From positions 124,001 through 188,000 of the forward strand of contig CAJNYU010001442.1 in the NCBI GenBank assembly GCA_905331475.1: a stretch of 64,000 nt of DNA. Reading direction: 5' to 3'. Below are positions 24,147-36,065 of this stretch, one piece after another (positions within the stretch are counted from its first letter, which is position 1; each line of letters opens with the position of its first letter). The notes beneath the pieces are model-generated. The model searched no databases. It was given only the letters and a program-made list of their open reading frames with translations, and had not been told where the DNA came from. This stretch comes from Rotaria socialis. Lineage: Eukaryota; Rotifera; Eurotatoria; Philodinida; Philodinidae. Made by a program: the position numbers and the translations under genes.

Positions 24147-25244
24147 ATAATTTTACAGAGCTGTCTTTTCATTAAATAAATTTAAATTTCGTAACTTATC
24201 AGGTTTCGACTTTTATACATTTGCACAACCAAATTGGAATATTAAAATGTTTGTTTTTCAGTTAAGGCATCTTTCTCAGTTTAGAACATCAGAATCGATT
24301 CGATGCTTCAGTGCCTGTATTTGATTTTACGAGATCTGCTAAATCGAAAAGTTCTGAATTGAGATGTTTTAATGAATATTTAATGTGCCAATTGTTAGTG
24401 GCATATATTGTTGTCTGTTTTCATCTTCATGCATACTCATATACAAATCGTGATTGAAAGGGTTTGCACTGGCTTCATTGCATACTTAAATGACCTCTTT
24501 ATATAATACAGTGTGTTGGATACGCTTTCGATTCAAAATCGAGTTTATTTTGATTAGTAGTGGAGTTCTGTACTTTATATTGACTACTCTGCCATAAAGA
24601 ATGTTCATGGATCGCTGGAAAGATGAAATGCTACACTTATGACCAAATTTAGAAAAATTTGAATCCTTTTTCTTCTGCCATTTCAGATGGCTTGGAAACT
24701 CTGATTTTAATCGACTTTTCCTAGGTGTTACAACTGTGTTGCGATCACAATGTGACATGTGATTGTGAAAACTGTGGGGTAGCAATGCACAACACCGATG
24801 TTTTTGTGGTTGTAGCAGAACATAATTGCGTTTGAATCATTGTAATCACACATAATTGTATCGCGCTTGTAGAAAGCGATAGCGCTGTAGGGAGTATGGT
24901 TATGACAACAGAATTTTAATTGCATGTACGTATGCTAAAATGTTGCAGTTACACCGATTTTTCTCATAATTACAGGTTACAATGTAATTGAAACGCAGCC
25001 ATAATCGTGTCACAAATCGATCATATTGAAAGTCGATGGTAAGGTGAATTTTTTACGAGAAAAAAATCAAATGAGTCTTTTACTAATGCGATGCTAACTT
25101 CATTAGGCTGACATGACCGCTACCATAGATATTCCTTCAGACTACATCAAAACATTATATTACGCCAATGAAGTTTGCAAGCTGTAGAAGTGTCGATTGC
25201 TTATTTAACTTGCAAAAACAAAATAGTTTCTCATTTTGATTAGA
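24147..25244. other. Intergenic; possible decayed repeat
   Basis: This is the 3' flank of RSPH10B, with AATAAA at about 24174. The 24725-25015 segment has scattered GCGATCACA / GTAATCACA / GTTACA words that faintly recall the ends of the hAT-like repeat, too diverged to be sure. No gene was seen. Confidence 0.35.
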
Positions 25245-25681
25245 GCTTGTCCAGCTAACTCTACTACCGGACAGTGAATATGTTATTATTTTTATGCATT
25301 CTGCTTTTCTCGTTACTTTTGAACAGTTTACCAGAGTAATACGAGCAACATCTTATTTTGTTCATTAAAATGTGCTCTACATAGTGTACTTTTCATTTTT
25401 CCTGTCTAAAATATTCTTTCACCTGTCTTACGAAAAATACAAGATATATATAAAAAATAGTTTACACATATTAAGTACCCTTTGTATTTTTCGTAAGACA
25501 AGTGAAAGAATATTTTAGACAAGAAAAATGAAAAGTACACTTTGTAGACCACATTTTAGTGAACAAAATAAGATGTTGCTCGTATTTCTCTGGTAAACTG
25601 TTCAAAATTAATGAGGAATGCAAAATGCATAAAAATATAATAACGTATTCACTGTCCGATAGCAGAGTTAGCCGGGCAAGT
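25245..25681. mobile_element. Foldback element: ~200-base arms, ~40-base loop
   Basis: The segment 25246-25442 returns as its reverse complement at 25483-25680 with only scattered mismatches. The arms start CTTGTCCAGCTAACTCT and, read inward from the right, CTTGCCCGGCTAACTCT. The whole unit could fold into one long hairpin. No protein is encoded, since both strands give mirrored shadow frames. It lies 1.1 kb 3' of RSPH10B, and read-through transcripts could form double-stranded RNA. Confidence 0.8.
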
Positions 25682-25931
25682 GCATTACCTATTGTTATAT
25701 TGGTGTTGGTGCAAGTCATCAACTATTTTTTCTGTTTATATTGCATTCGGATAGCTTCGTGGCCGAATGTATAGTTCTATTGTATTAAAATTGATAAGCT
25801 GTTCAAAGATAATTTAGAATGTTGACATTAGCCTTACGGAAAGTCGATCGAAAAACTACGTAATTTGAGAGCAGCATCTCTTGCTTTTGTATAAATACCC
25901 AGATTACCTTAGAAATACTGTATTCAATGAT

Positions 25932-26337
25932 CTTCCAGCCAGTGGCGGAACCAGGGGGAGGGAGGCTTAGCCCCCCTAGACAGTGTTGAGCCCCCTCTAG
26001 CGAGATTTTAGAAAATGCATTTTTTTATATAAATATGTAGTAATGTTTACAATTTCATGTTTTAGCCAGTGTGGTCCGCTATGAAACTCGAAAACTCCCG
26101 CAAGAACCAAGAAAAAATTTCAAAATCTCCCAAAAAATCCAGAAAATCTTCAAAAATTTCAAAATTCTCCAAAAAACTAAAAACAGCTATCAAAATCCGA
26201 AAAAAACCAGAAAAATTTTCAAAATTCCCAAAAAAAATCCAAAATGACCTTCAAATTCTCAAACAATTCACGAAAATTTTTTTCGGGGGCTCAGTCCCCC
26301 CCTAGCCCAAAATCCTGGCTCCGCCACTGCTTCCAGG
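25932..26337. mobile_element. hAT MITE with CAGTGGCGGA ends
   Basis: The element spans 25940-26329. The ends CAGTGGCGGAACCAGG and CCTGGCTCCGCCACTG are inverted repeats carrying the CAGNGGCGG signature widespread in hAT MITEs. The flanking octamers CTTCCAGC (25932-25939) and CTTCCAGG (26330-26337) are a 7-of-8 target duplication. The sub-terminal parts are C- or G-rich. The middle repeats CAAAATCTCC / AAAAAATCC-type words on an A-rich strand. There is no transposase frame. Confidence 0.88.
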
Positions 26338-26885
26338 ATGACATAAATCATATTCTAATATTGTTCAATCCTTTATTCTAGTTGGTTTCATTGTGAATCT
26401 CACAGCGATAAGTCGAATACTAATGGATGTATAAACGAATCAACTAGTCTTTAATTCTTAGTGAAGACAAACCGTGAACTATTTTTTCATAGAGAATCAG
26501 CATATAAGCCTTGGTTTAAAAACGTAATATAAATGAGTAATAGTATTTAAAAAGTGTAGTTAGAGGTCTATCCAACACAAAACGATCATACAGCTTTTCA
26601 ATCAGTTCCATATTTTGTTTATTGGAGTTATGAAAAAAAATAACAAAAAAGAAACTGAAAGATATTCAAAATAGGCAGAAGAAAGAGCACGTAGAATTAG
26701 ATCAAGCTGAAAAGGATGTATTTTAATATATTTGCACGAATCTCATCATATTCACTGTAAGTTGCACATTAATAGACTCATGAGAAAACACAGAAGTATA
26801 TTGCTAGAATATAAAAAATGAAAGTTACTTCAGTATATCTCTACGTATTTGTTAATCATTCTAGTTTATGATAAAGACAGGTTAT
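26338..26885. other. Intergenic, no gene seen
   Basis: AT-rich sequence between the MITE and the 3' end of the calcyphosine gene. Confidence 0.4.
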
Positions 26886-27747
<862 letters not shown>

Positions 27748-27944
27748 GATAGTTTTTACAGGTAGATATTGATTAATTTTCTAGGCCGCAATCTGTAAAT
27801 AATTCGACCGCAATGAAGAAAATATTTGGGTAAAAAAAGAAGTTATATTTAGTTCGATTTTCAGTAAAAACTTAACGAGAACACTTGACATTGATACAAT
27901 GGTTCGGTAGCAACACCATCATAAAACCGTTAGGTTTTAAGTAC

Positions 27945-27958
27945 GTTGTTATGGTAAC
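27945..27958. promoter_or_regulatory. X-box-like (RFX) site upstream of calcyphosine-like gene
   Basis: GTTGTTATGGTAAC is an imperfect inverted repeat fitting the RFX X-box (GTTRCC, 0-3 bases, GGYAAC). The right half is perfect and the left half has one change. It is about 200 bases 5' of the start codon of a gene expected in ciliated cells. Confidence 0.5.
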
Positions 27959-28160
27959 GGTCAGAGGTCGTCAGTATTCATTTAACGAAACATTAGAGTT
28001 AAATCTTTGAAAAAATTTTAATTTAATTATAGAATCAAAGAAAATTCCTTTTATTCAAAGAACAAAAAAATCAACGAATGATTATTCATGACATCTGGCG
28101 CTACTGTTGCATGTGTAGAGCATAGCGACAACAATCCACGATCATGTTGCCTTTTATTAC

Positions 28161-28920
28161 ATGTTTGGGTATTTCTTCAGATCAGATCGACAACATCCCC
28201 AGTCTATTGGTCGTTACAATGAGAGGAATGTAAGGAAAAGTTATTGGTTCATTTAATTCAGTCAATGAAAAATAAATCGATAAGAGAGAGAGAGAGATGG
28301 CGTACACTTCTATACCAATCTATTCTAGTTCTAAATAAAAAAAGGAACAATTATAATAAGGAATAATCCAATTAAATGATTAATGAGTTTATTTTTAATA
28401 TGAAAAAAATGCTCTTGATTGCGATTTATTTCTTAATAATCTTTCTAACTATCACAATGGTCTATGCTCCGCTATCTTCTCTTGATGGTTTAAATATTCG
28501 AGAGTGGAATGAATTAACTTCAACAAATGAAAAAATTATAGAGTTCTGCCAACAAGTTGGCCTACTATATTAAGTAAGTTTGTTTTTCTTTCTTTTCTCT
28601 CTTAATTTCATAAAATACTATTTCTATTACTTTTGTTTTTTGTTCTAGATTCATCTTCATCCTAGTTTTGCTCTTCTGTTCTCTTGTTTTTCTTTTTTTC
28701 TTTTCTCCTTTTTTTAGAATAAATAACATGAAGTATTTATTCAACTCATTTCTTTTACTAAATCACTCATCAATATAGAAGTGTACGCCATCTCTCTCTC
28801 TTTCTTATCGATTTATTTTTCATTGACTGAATTAAATGAGCCAATAACTTTTCTTTTCTTTCCTCTCATTGTAACGACCAATAAACTGGGGGTATCGTCG
28901 ATCTGAAGAAGTATCCATGT
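28161..28920. mobile_element. Inverted-repeat element, ~150-base arms
   Basis: The left arm (28161-28318) and right arm (28778-28920) are reverse complements with moderate divergence. Both contain TATTGGTCGTTACAATGAGA or its equivalent, a GA/CT run, and GATGGCGTACACTTCTAT or its complement. The interior contains a small ORF with a hydrophobic N-terminus (28376-28573). There is no transposase. No obvious target duplication was seen. Confidence 0.7.
28376..28573 (+). CDS. Small ORF with signal-like N-terminus inside inverted repeats
   Basis: ATG at 28376 (or 28400) opens 65 codons. The product has a strongly hydrophobic segment 'LLIAIYFLIIFLTITMVYA' followed by a polar tail with one cysteine. 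It could be a short secreted or membrane peptide. A GTAAGT directly follows the stop, so the ORF could instead be an exon fragment. No family was recognised. Its position between the two arms of the element is the main point of interest. Confidence 0.3.
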   Translation: MINEFIFNMKKMLLIAIYFLIIFLTITMVYAPLSSLDGLNIREWNELTSTNEKIIEFCQQVGLLY

Positions 28921-29263
28921 TTGTGTTTGTTTGTGTCCTATTTGCGAGTTGATCGTGAGGGAATGAGTGCTAGTCTATCAGATAAAGATAATTTTACAAA
29001 ATGATAAAATCAAAATATATTGTAATATTTCATTCATGATTTTTATCTCAAGACCTGAGCATTTCAATTATATATGCATACAATTGACTCGGCATTACTC
29101 ATAGGAAACTGTAGGCGAAAAAACAAAAAAAGCGTTATTCACAGAAATCTTTGCAATAGACTAGAAGATACTTTTGTTTGATATTTAGATTATTTAATAT
29201 TAAGATAGATCTACTTGTTGGTATTGCTGTTTTTCTAATCTTATTTTCAAATCATCTACTGAT
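28921..29263. other. Intergenic, no gene seen
   Basis: AT-rich sequence 5' of the orphan ORF at 29264; a promoter is not identifiable. Confidence 0.35.
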
Positions 29264-29890
29264 ATGACTGCAGCTGCATGTCGCACATCAGCTCCAATTA
29301 TCTATCAAATACAAGTAATCTCAACACAATCACAATTCACACCGGTTTTACCTCGAACTTCAATATCATCGTCAGCTTCCTCAATTAATTCAGCTTCAGA
29401 AATTCGCAAATCAATCAGATTCAAAAATACAACCACAAATGATATAAACAATAATGACCAACAAGTAACCAATACATCTATTCAGGAGATTCGAGATGTA
29501 GAAAATAATGATGAAACAGTGGTAGATATCGATAAGGAACAATATCTGGCATTGGTTGGCCTTCGGCGGAAGACTAAAAGTCCTTCGAAGTGTATTTCAA
29601 CATTACGGCCATTAGTAAAAAGATTAGCAGCTCCAATTTGTTTACTTCCATTACCAAAAAATGGTCAACGTGTGCGACAAGCTTTATATATTTTATTGCC
29701 ATTCTTAAAATTTTTATCAATTATCCATGATATTGAACTATATTGTTCGCCGAATGATCAAGCAAAAGATGGATGTCTCCTAACACGTTCAGTAACACAG
29801 ACACGTACATCGGAGCCAATAAACAAAAAGACAAACAAACGAAAAGTATCCAAGCCAGGTAATGTACTGATCGATGAAAATTATATATAA
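29264..29890 (+). CDS. Orphan intronless protein, 208 residues
   Basis: A single frame from the ATG at 29264 to the TAA at 29890. Residues 1-75 are rich in Ser, Thr and Asn (disordered), then comes an acidic patch ('VENNDETVVDIDKEQYLALVG'-like). A basic and proline segment ('PLVKRLAAPICLLPLPKNG') follows, then a hydrophobic helix ('ALYILLPFLKFLSI') and a lysine-rich tail resembling a nuclear signal ('NKKTNKRKVSKPG'). No domain was recognised. Codon use and length in AT-rich DNA suggest a real gene, but homologues would be needed to confirm it. It could also be one exon of a larger gene. Confidence 0.5.
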   Translation: MTAAACRTSAPIIYQIQVISTQSQFTPVLPRTSISSSASSINSASEIRKSIRFKNTTTNDINNNDQQVTNTSIQEIRDVENNDETVVDIDKEQYLALVGLRRKTKSPSKCISTLRPLVKRLAAPICLLPLPKNGQRVRQALYILLPFLKFLSIIHDIELYCSPNDQAKDGCLLTRSVTQTRTSEPINKKTNKRKVSKPGNVLIDENYI

Positions 29891-30510
29891 TACTATGATG
29901 GATGTCGCAAATAAACGAAGAGAGCTAATTTTTTACTTGAATCCTATACCAAAACGAAGAGAATTTTTGTTATCATTGTTAGCACATCATTAATTCTATG
30001 TGCTAGATTGGAAATTTTAAAATCCTTTAGTATCGAATATCTGTAAATAGTCGATATTAGATTTTTTCCGCGAGTTCTATTCATAGTATCGCTATAATAT
30101 TGTCTATGATTTGGATCGATCTTTTCAACAAATTCATTTGCATGCTGCACAATATGGCATGAGTGATACATTGATGGCTGTGAACTAATGTATATACTGA
30201 GTCATGGAATAAAACATTCGCACGCACGATTGTCAAGCATATTCATCATAGTTGCGCATGAAAAACATATACTCCCCCCCCCTCCCCCCAGAATAAAAAC
30301 CCACTGGGCTTCTATTTTGCTTTGAAAATTATAAATCTAGACATGGACTTCTATTGCGATCAACTTTTTGTATATTGCAGCTAGGATTTTATCAGTTTAC
30401 AAGCACAGAAACGCTCAGAAATTAAACTCGGAATGTTTAAATTGTCAAAAAGTTTTCAAAATGTTAACGTTAATGTTGGATCACACTAACGCTAGACGAT
30501 GATTTAGATG
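29891..30510. other. Intergenic with C-rich run
   Basis: A run of C's (about 30273-30290) followed by AGAATAAAAACCCA resembles, in inverted form, the sequence at about 31600-31650. No gene was seen. Confidence 0.35.
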
Positions 30511-30581
30511 CGCTTTCTAGTATAACGGTAGTACATCTACCCGGATAGCAGAAGATATGGGTTCGATTCCCATGAAGGTCA
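30511..30581 (+). tRNA. tRNA-like locus (possible pseudogene), anticodon uncertain
   Basis: TAGTATAACGG fits the pol III A box and GGTTCGATTCC is a perfect B box, at tRNA spacing. A TTTTT terminator follows within four bases of the 3' end. The 71 bases fold as acceptor (6 of 7 pairs including wobbles, one C-C mismatch), a 4-bp D stem, an anticodon stem with one mismatch, and a perfect T stem ATGGG/CCCAT. The loop CCGGATA would give anticodon GGA, but position 33 is C instead of U and the long variable arm of tRNA-Ser is absent. It may be a degenerate tRNA or a tRNA-derived repeat. Confidence 0.4.
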
Positions 30582-32097
30582 TCTTTTTCGTCGTTCTGTC
30601 ACATAACATCAGTGACACTGCTTGTCTCTTCCGTTCTATAAATATTAGAGCCTAGCACAAAAGAGCTGTCATGGCTTCCTAGAGAGTATAAACTGGCAAG
30701 GATTTCTTTTTTGGTTCAACACTATAAAATCAAGAAAGTCATGCGTTGTTTACCCTAGTATTCGCATTAAAGCGCTTATCTACTTCAACATTTCATGGGA
30801 TTTTATATGATACGAAAACTGCCGTTAGCATAATGCATTGATTTAGGAAATTGTCGAGCTTTAAAAAGTCAGAAACTTTCTATTAGACATATACGAATAT
30901 AGTGCTACCAAACGACTTCATCATGAGCGCTTATGCATACTTCAAATATGAAATATGAAATGTGGCATATTTTAACTACCGAAACAGATAAGAATATACA
31001 ACTAAACCGTTGACAATAGAATAAAGATCTCTCATTTCTAAAAACAGAGATACTCGAGATCTTATAAGTGCTATAATAATCGATACCGCACCATCATTCA
31101 TTGGCATCTTTTTTTGAGTCTTATGAACTCTCGCGTGACTGATATCGATCATAGCTCAACATTTCGAGAAGTATTATCTTCATTGAAAGAGATATGCTNA
31201 AACTGGACAAAGAAAATCAGTATTTTATGCGAAGAGTCGAGTCTCCCTTTAACATTCACCTTGTCCAAACGAAAAAAAGGACCTTCGAATAACTTTAGGA
31301 TAATATTGAGATAAAAGAACCATTTTCGATAATTTTATTAAGCAACTTTAGAGGTCCATAGTGTGTGTATTTTGTGTAAAAAAACAGAAACAAAGCATGA
31401 GTAGAACAAGAGAAATATGAATTTCAATCTGGTGCGAAAACTTTTCGATCACCCGTTATTAGAATGCATACAAAGTAAAGCAAATGAAGCATATAAATTG
31501 AGTTACAGCGAAACAGGGATAACCAATAAAGTAGTCCATCCAATATGTTAAATTCCCCGTTTTGTGTTTATTTAAGATAGGGCGGGCTTTTAATATGTCC
31601 GTAAAATTGTAAACCCAGGACTGGGCTTCTATTCTGTGGGGGGTTTATATAATGGAGTGGCACACATCCGAGTCTTATCTATTTATTCATCATGACGGAA
31701 TTTCGAAGATTTTCTAATCAACAGAATCTATTTTCATCGTCATCCATCTGGGGATCATCATAAAAATTTTCAAGTGTATTACTACTATATTATTTGTTTT
31801 GGATGAAATGAACGAATAGTTCATAATGAAAAGCATTCTCTAAAATCAAGAGAAAAATTGAAAGACAAAACATTGAAGTTATAAAATGTTGATAAACAGA
31901 TATTTTATTCTATCTCTGTGGAGTACTTTCCAAACAGTCTCTCTAGGAAATTCTCTATCTTGACAAATGTTTTGATGACCGGTAGATTTACTTGTAAATA
32001 GAATAGGGAAAGAGGTCTGAACGATTTGTTAAACTCGTTTTTCATCAATTCTTTGCAATATTAAAACAAATAATCGTTCTATACAGAATTTATCAGT
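30582..32097. other. Intergenic; one unresolved base
   Basis: AT-rich sequence containing an N at 31199 and a G-rich segment near 31600-31655 (GGGCTTCTATTCTGTGGGGGG) that is the inverted counterpart of about 30275-30320. No coding structure was recognised. Confidence 0.35.
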
Positions 32098-32873
32098 ATG
32101 GCTTCGAATGCTTTTCGTAATAATACAAGACGAACTCCGATGAGTCAATATATTCATTCGACTCTACAATGCAATGTTGTTGTTGATCGTTTGGAACAAT
32201 CAGCTATTGATCAGATAATGAAAAAATCAATCGAAAATAATCAAACAAGCATTGCTATGACAGTTTGTATTTTCTCTTCAGTTCATAATCGATCATTTGT
32301 TGTTTATTTTTCTCATCGTAGTCAAAAGTAAAACGATCCCTACGAAGTTCATCTCAACAAGAATGTTCTTCTCTTTCCGAAGTTCGCCTCTCGTTAAATC
32401 AAACAACAACAAAAACTACAACAACACGAACAACGATAACAACAATGACAACCGAAAAAACAACTGTTAAACAAAAATCGACAACACCAGCGTATAATGA
32501 TTCAAAGCGTTTAAAAAAAACAATTGATAATAATTCAATTGATAAATTTGATAATAATAATCATGCAACATTAGCATATCAACGGATTTATTTAAAATGT
32601 TTTGTTTGCTCAAAGCGTGAATATATCGATGTTGAATCTAGCAATAGTGACATATTACATTCACATTGGCTGGAACACGGTAATAATTTATCATTGAATA
32701 TATATGATTCGATAATAGATTCAATTTTAACACGTGTTGTCGAATTTTTTCATTTTCCTAAAAGACATACATTAGACGGAAAAATTCAAACTGTATTTAT
32801 ATTAAATTCAAAAGAAATACGTAAGACTCCATCTAATGTAGTAGATGATGATGCTTGTATAGTTCTCGATTAA
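32098..32873 (+). CDS. Orphan two-exon protein with Cys/His motif
   Basis: Exons 32098-32262 and 32322-32873 (GTTTGT...GTAG, phase 0) give 238 residues. The N-terminal part is basic. The middle (about 75-105) is Thr/Lys-rich low complexity. A folded-looking region follows, with 'CFVCSKREYIDV', then 'HSHWLEH' some 20 residues on, spacing that could bind zinc as C2H2. The C-terminus is acidic. No family was recognised. A nuclear role is possible from the basic stretches ('SKRLKKT') but not shown. The exon join is supported by an uninterrupted frame on both sides. Confidence 0.6.
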
Positions 32874-35264
32874 AAGAGAAATACTAATAAGACTTCTTCT
32901 TCTTCTCTTTGCTCAGGTATCGGAATCGATTAGATTTTTGTCTTTATTCTATCTTTTCTTTATCTATCTAACATGTACAATTATTTCTTCACTATTTATT
33001 TTTTGTTCGTATTTGTACTGGTCTGTTTATTTTCAACAAATAACAGACGTTTTGTTTGGAGTTTCTCTTTGGTGTTTTTTGCTCTTCCGTTTGTCACATT
33101 TTTTACTTATCGAACTCAGAAAAACAAAACAGAATCCATTTGTGTAAATAAATTTTCGACACAAAGACATTTATTAATTATCGATCGAAATATATTTATG
33201 TGTATTCCTTTTATTTACGTCAATTACTGTGTGTTTTAAAAAGCAAATATTTTCGAAATAAGAAGGTAAGCAATTTATATTCATGATATTGATTCATTTT
33301 ATACATGATTCTTTGATTGTTTTAGGATACAATTAATTTACAATGTCAGAAACAAAGTCAAAACTTAATGATCACGCTGTCAATGCAAATATATGTATAT
33401 ATATATATATACACGTAACATTGATATTTCTAACGATATCCTGGTATACATTATAAAAGACGAATTACGTTTAATCAAAATTCAGTTCTTCTATGTAATT
33501 TACTGATATTGTTATTTATTTTCCTCTTCTCAAACGCTTTCAAAGCACGTCATTTGTTCTAATAAAGATAACAAAACTAATCGTCTATAATCTTTAATGC
33601 TTTTACATTGACAGTTTGAGTGAATGCTCATTGCAGAAACGCGCTCTAATACCCAAATATTATGTGTTAGCTGTCTTAAAAAAAGAATAGATACGTGAGG
33701 ATAAGAAATGTTCGCATTATTTACACTTGAGCGCCTGATTAGATAAAGCGTGATAATCATCGAACTAAACTACTCTACGCATTTTTCCAAAGACTGCTTA
33801 CATTGGATTCCTGAAAAGAACATCGTGTGAGGACGAGGTGGATTTTCTGGTTTTGTTTTTGGGCGAGGTTTTAAGTAGACTTTCTATAAATATATAATCT
33901 AGCGTTGCACAAATCTTGCTTTGCGAAATATTATTTATTTTGCAATTCCAAATATTGAAAATAGTTCTGACAAGTTTTCCTTATCTTCTGTGTGCTGTTT
34001 TTTCAAAAAGATTGATTGGCCTGCATTTAGAAAGAGTTCGATTCGGTTTTCAAGCTTGAAATTTATAAAAAAAAGGATTCGCAGTAAGAGCTTGCATTCT
34101 TGCGCAGCTGATTAAGTTGACGGTTTTCTCATAAGTATATTCTTTTAAATTAGTAAAAATGGTTATCTTTTATTGACGAACTCTTCGTTGCGATAAAAAA
34201 AACTATTCGATAGTGTGCAATACAAAAGTTTATGGAATATGACTGCCAACAATTGCTCACTTTGCTTGGGTTTCATATTTTCTCTTATTTCTTTATAATA
34301 ATAAAATCAATCAGAATGAAAGAGACTTCATGTATGAATTACTCGAAGACAAACATGATGCAGTTAGCTGGCGCACTTTGGAATCTATTAACACATAAAA
34401 TGAATTATGAAAATAAAGATGAAAGTTGTTCTAAAGTCAAGCATTATAGCCATCTTTTCAGATAGATAGCAACCATGACATTGAGCGATGAGAAAAATGT
34501 CAAGATACAATAGAGCCTAAGTTCGTTTGACATGTCTCCCATATTAATGGTAATATAAATCACAAAGTATTCTGTCACATTAGAGCAAGAGTTTCTATTT
34601 GTATTCTCGATGTTACGCTTCTGGCAGATGTTTCATCTTCCTACTATTATCTGTAATCAATTCCATATCAACAATAAACAACAACAAAAATGGCATCGTG
34701 GTGAACTCTGGCAATCAGAATTTGAGATTTTTCTAATAGTTAACCAAAGATCTTCTTACTATTTTATTAAAGAAAGTTATTACATTCTATACATAATCAA
34801 GAACAGTATTATGAGAATGCTATTTCATGGACGAAGGCTCGATCTATATATAGAATTTCTCTGATATTGTAAAACTAGACGCTACCAAGGTTTTCTATCG
34901 GCATGATTACTCAGGATTTAAGACTTCTTTTTCCAAAGAAATATTGTGTGGTTTCTAGAAATTGCTCTACGATAGTAATGCAGCCATTTTTTGCTGCTAA
35001 GACACTCAAACATCAAGTATGAATCATCGCGTTCATTTACTGTCAAATTTTATGATAGAACGAACAAACAACTACAGACCCCTATGATTGGTAGAAATCA
35101 TTTGTCAACGTTCCTTCGTTTATTCTATGGAAATCACTTGTTAATGGCTTCACTAATAAATAATATTATTATTTTTTGCAGCATAATTCATGATCATGAA
35201 TCTGATAAATGATCGATCAAATTGAAAGTTTTAAAAATTGTTTTCTTTTTATCTTTCAAGAGAT
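32874..35264. other. Intergenic, no gene supported
   Basis: This 2.4 kb AT-rich stretch contains a (TA)n run near 33391-33410 and several short frames of biased hydrophobic composition (for example about 32938-33240). None has a domain, splice signal or start context that I would trust. Confidence 0.4.
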
Positions 35265-36065
35265 ATGCGACGCTGTATTAAACTTGTTTTTGGAAGTTTA
35301 TCTTTTATAGTTGCTTTAATTGCGATTGGAATGGGATATTTAAAACTTGACGGTATTTCTCGACAAAAATGTAAGCTGATATATTTCGTTTAACTAGTTT
35401 ATTACATGTTATTCTTTTTATTAGTGTTTGCAAGTGTTATGTATACAATGTCAGATCCCAATGATACTCGTATTATGAATCTACGATGTAATGAATTATT
35501 AAAGCATTCGACTGTTAAAGGTCATGTGTTAGAGATAGGTGCTGGTACAGGAATAAATTTTCCATGTTTACATAATAATACAAATATTGAATCATACACA
35601 GGACTTGAGCCTAATATTCATATGCATTCATATTTTTACAAATTTATTCAACAATGGGATATTCCATACGAGATTCGCCTTTCAAACAATTCAGCAACAG
35701 ATATGCATCATATTGAAGCAAATAGTGTGCATACTATTATTATGACGTTCGTGTTATGTAGTGTGCCAGATCCATTGCCAGAAAAAGTACTTCTTGAAGC
35801 ACATCGAATATTAAAACCAGGTGGAACTTTTATTTTCATAGAACATATTGCTGCTAATTCTGAAACCAATCCATTTACTTATGGATTTCAAAAGGCAATT
35901 GAACCATTATGGTTTATTATTGGTGATGGTTGTCAATTTAAACCGATGACACACTATTTCGATGCAGCAAAAAATGTCTATTCAAAGGTTGACTATGAAT
36001 ATATTGATTTGCCTGTTCCGTTGTTCATGATAAAATATGGTGTCAAAGGAAAACTGGTCAAATGA
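35265..36065 (+). CDS. METTL7/TMT1-like SAM-dependent methyltransferase
   Basis: Exons 35265-35370 and 35425-36065 give 248 residues (human METTL7A 244). Residues 7-27 are a single membrane anchor. The class I SAM-binding motif I is 'VLEIGAGTGINF'. Post-motif II 'SVPDPLPEKVLLEAHRILKPGG' and 'FIFIEHIAA' are typical of this family. The C-terminal part 'GDGCQFKPMT' also matches (family 'DGCxLTRxT'). Members are ER or lipid-droplet associated and methylate small thiols. The substrate here is inferred, and which paralogue (7A or 7B) cannot be told. Confidence 0.9.

Noticed and set aside
24725-25015. Fourth copy of the hAT-like repeat
   Set aside because: Only scattered similar words; no recognisable ends, so it is kept as intergenic with a note.
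32938-33239. Hydrophobic frames resembling membrane peptides
   Set aside because: Composition follows T-rich DNA; two overlapping frames look equally hydrophobic, and there is no homology.
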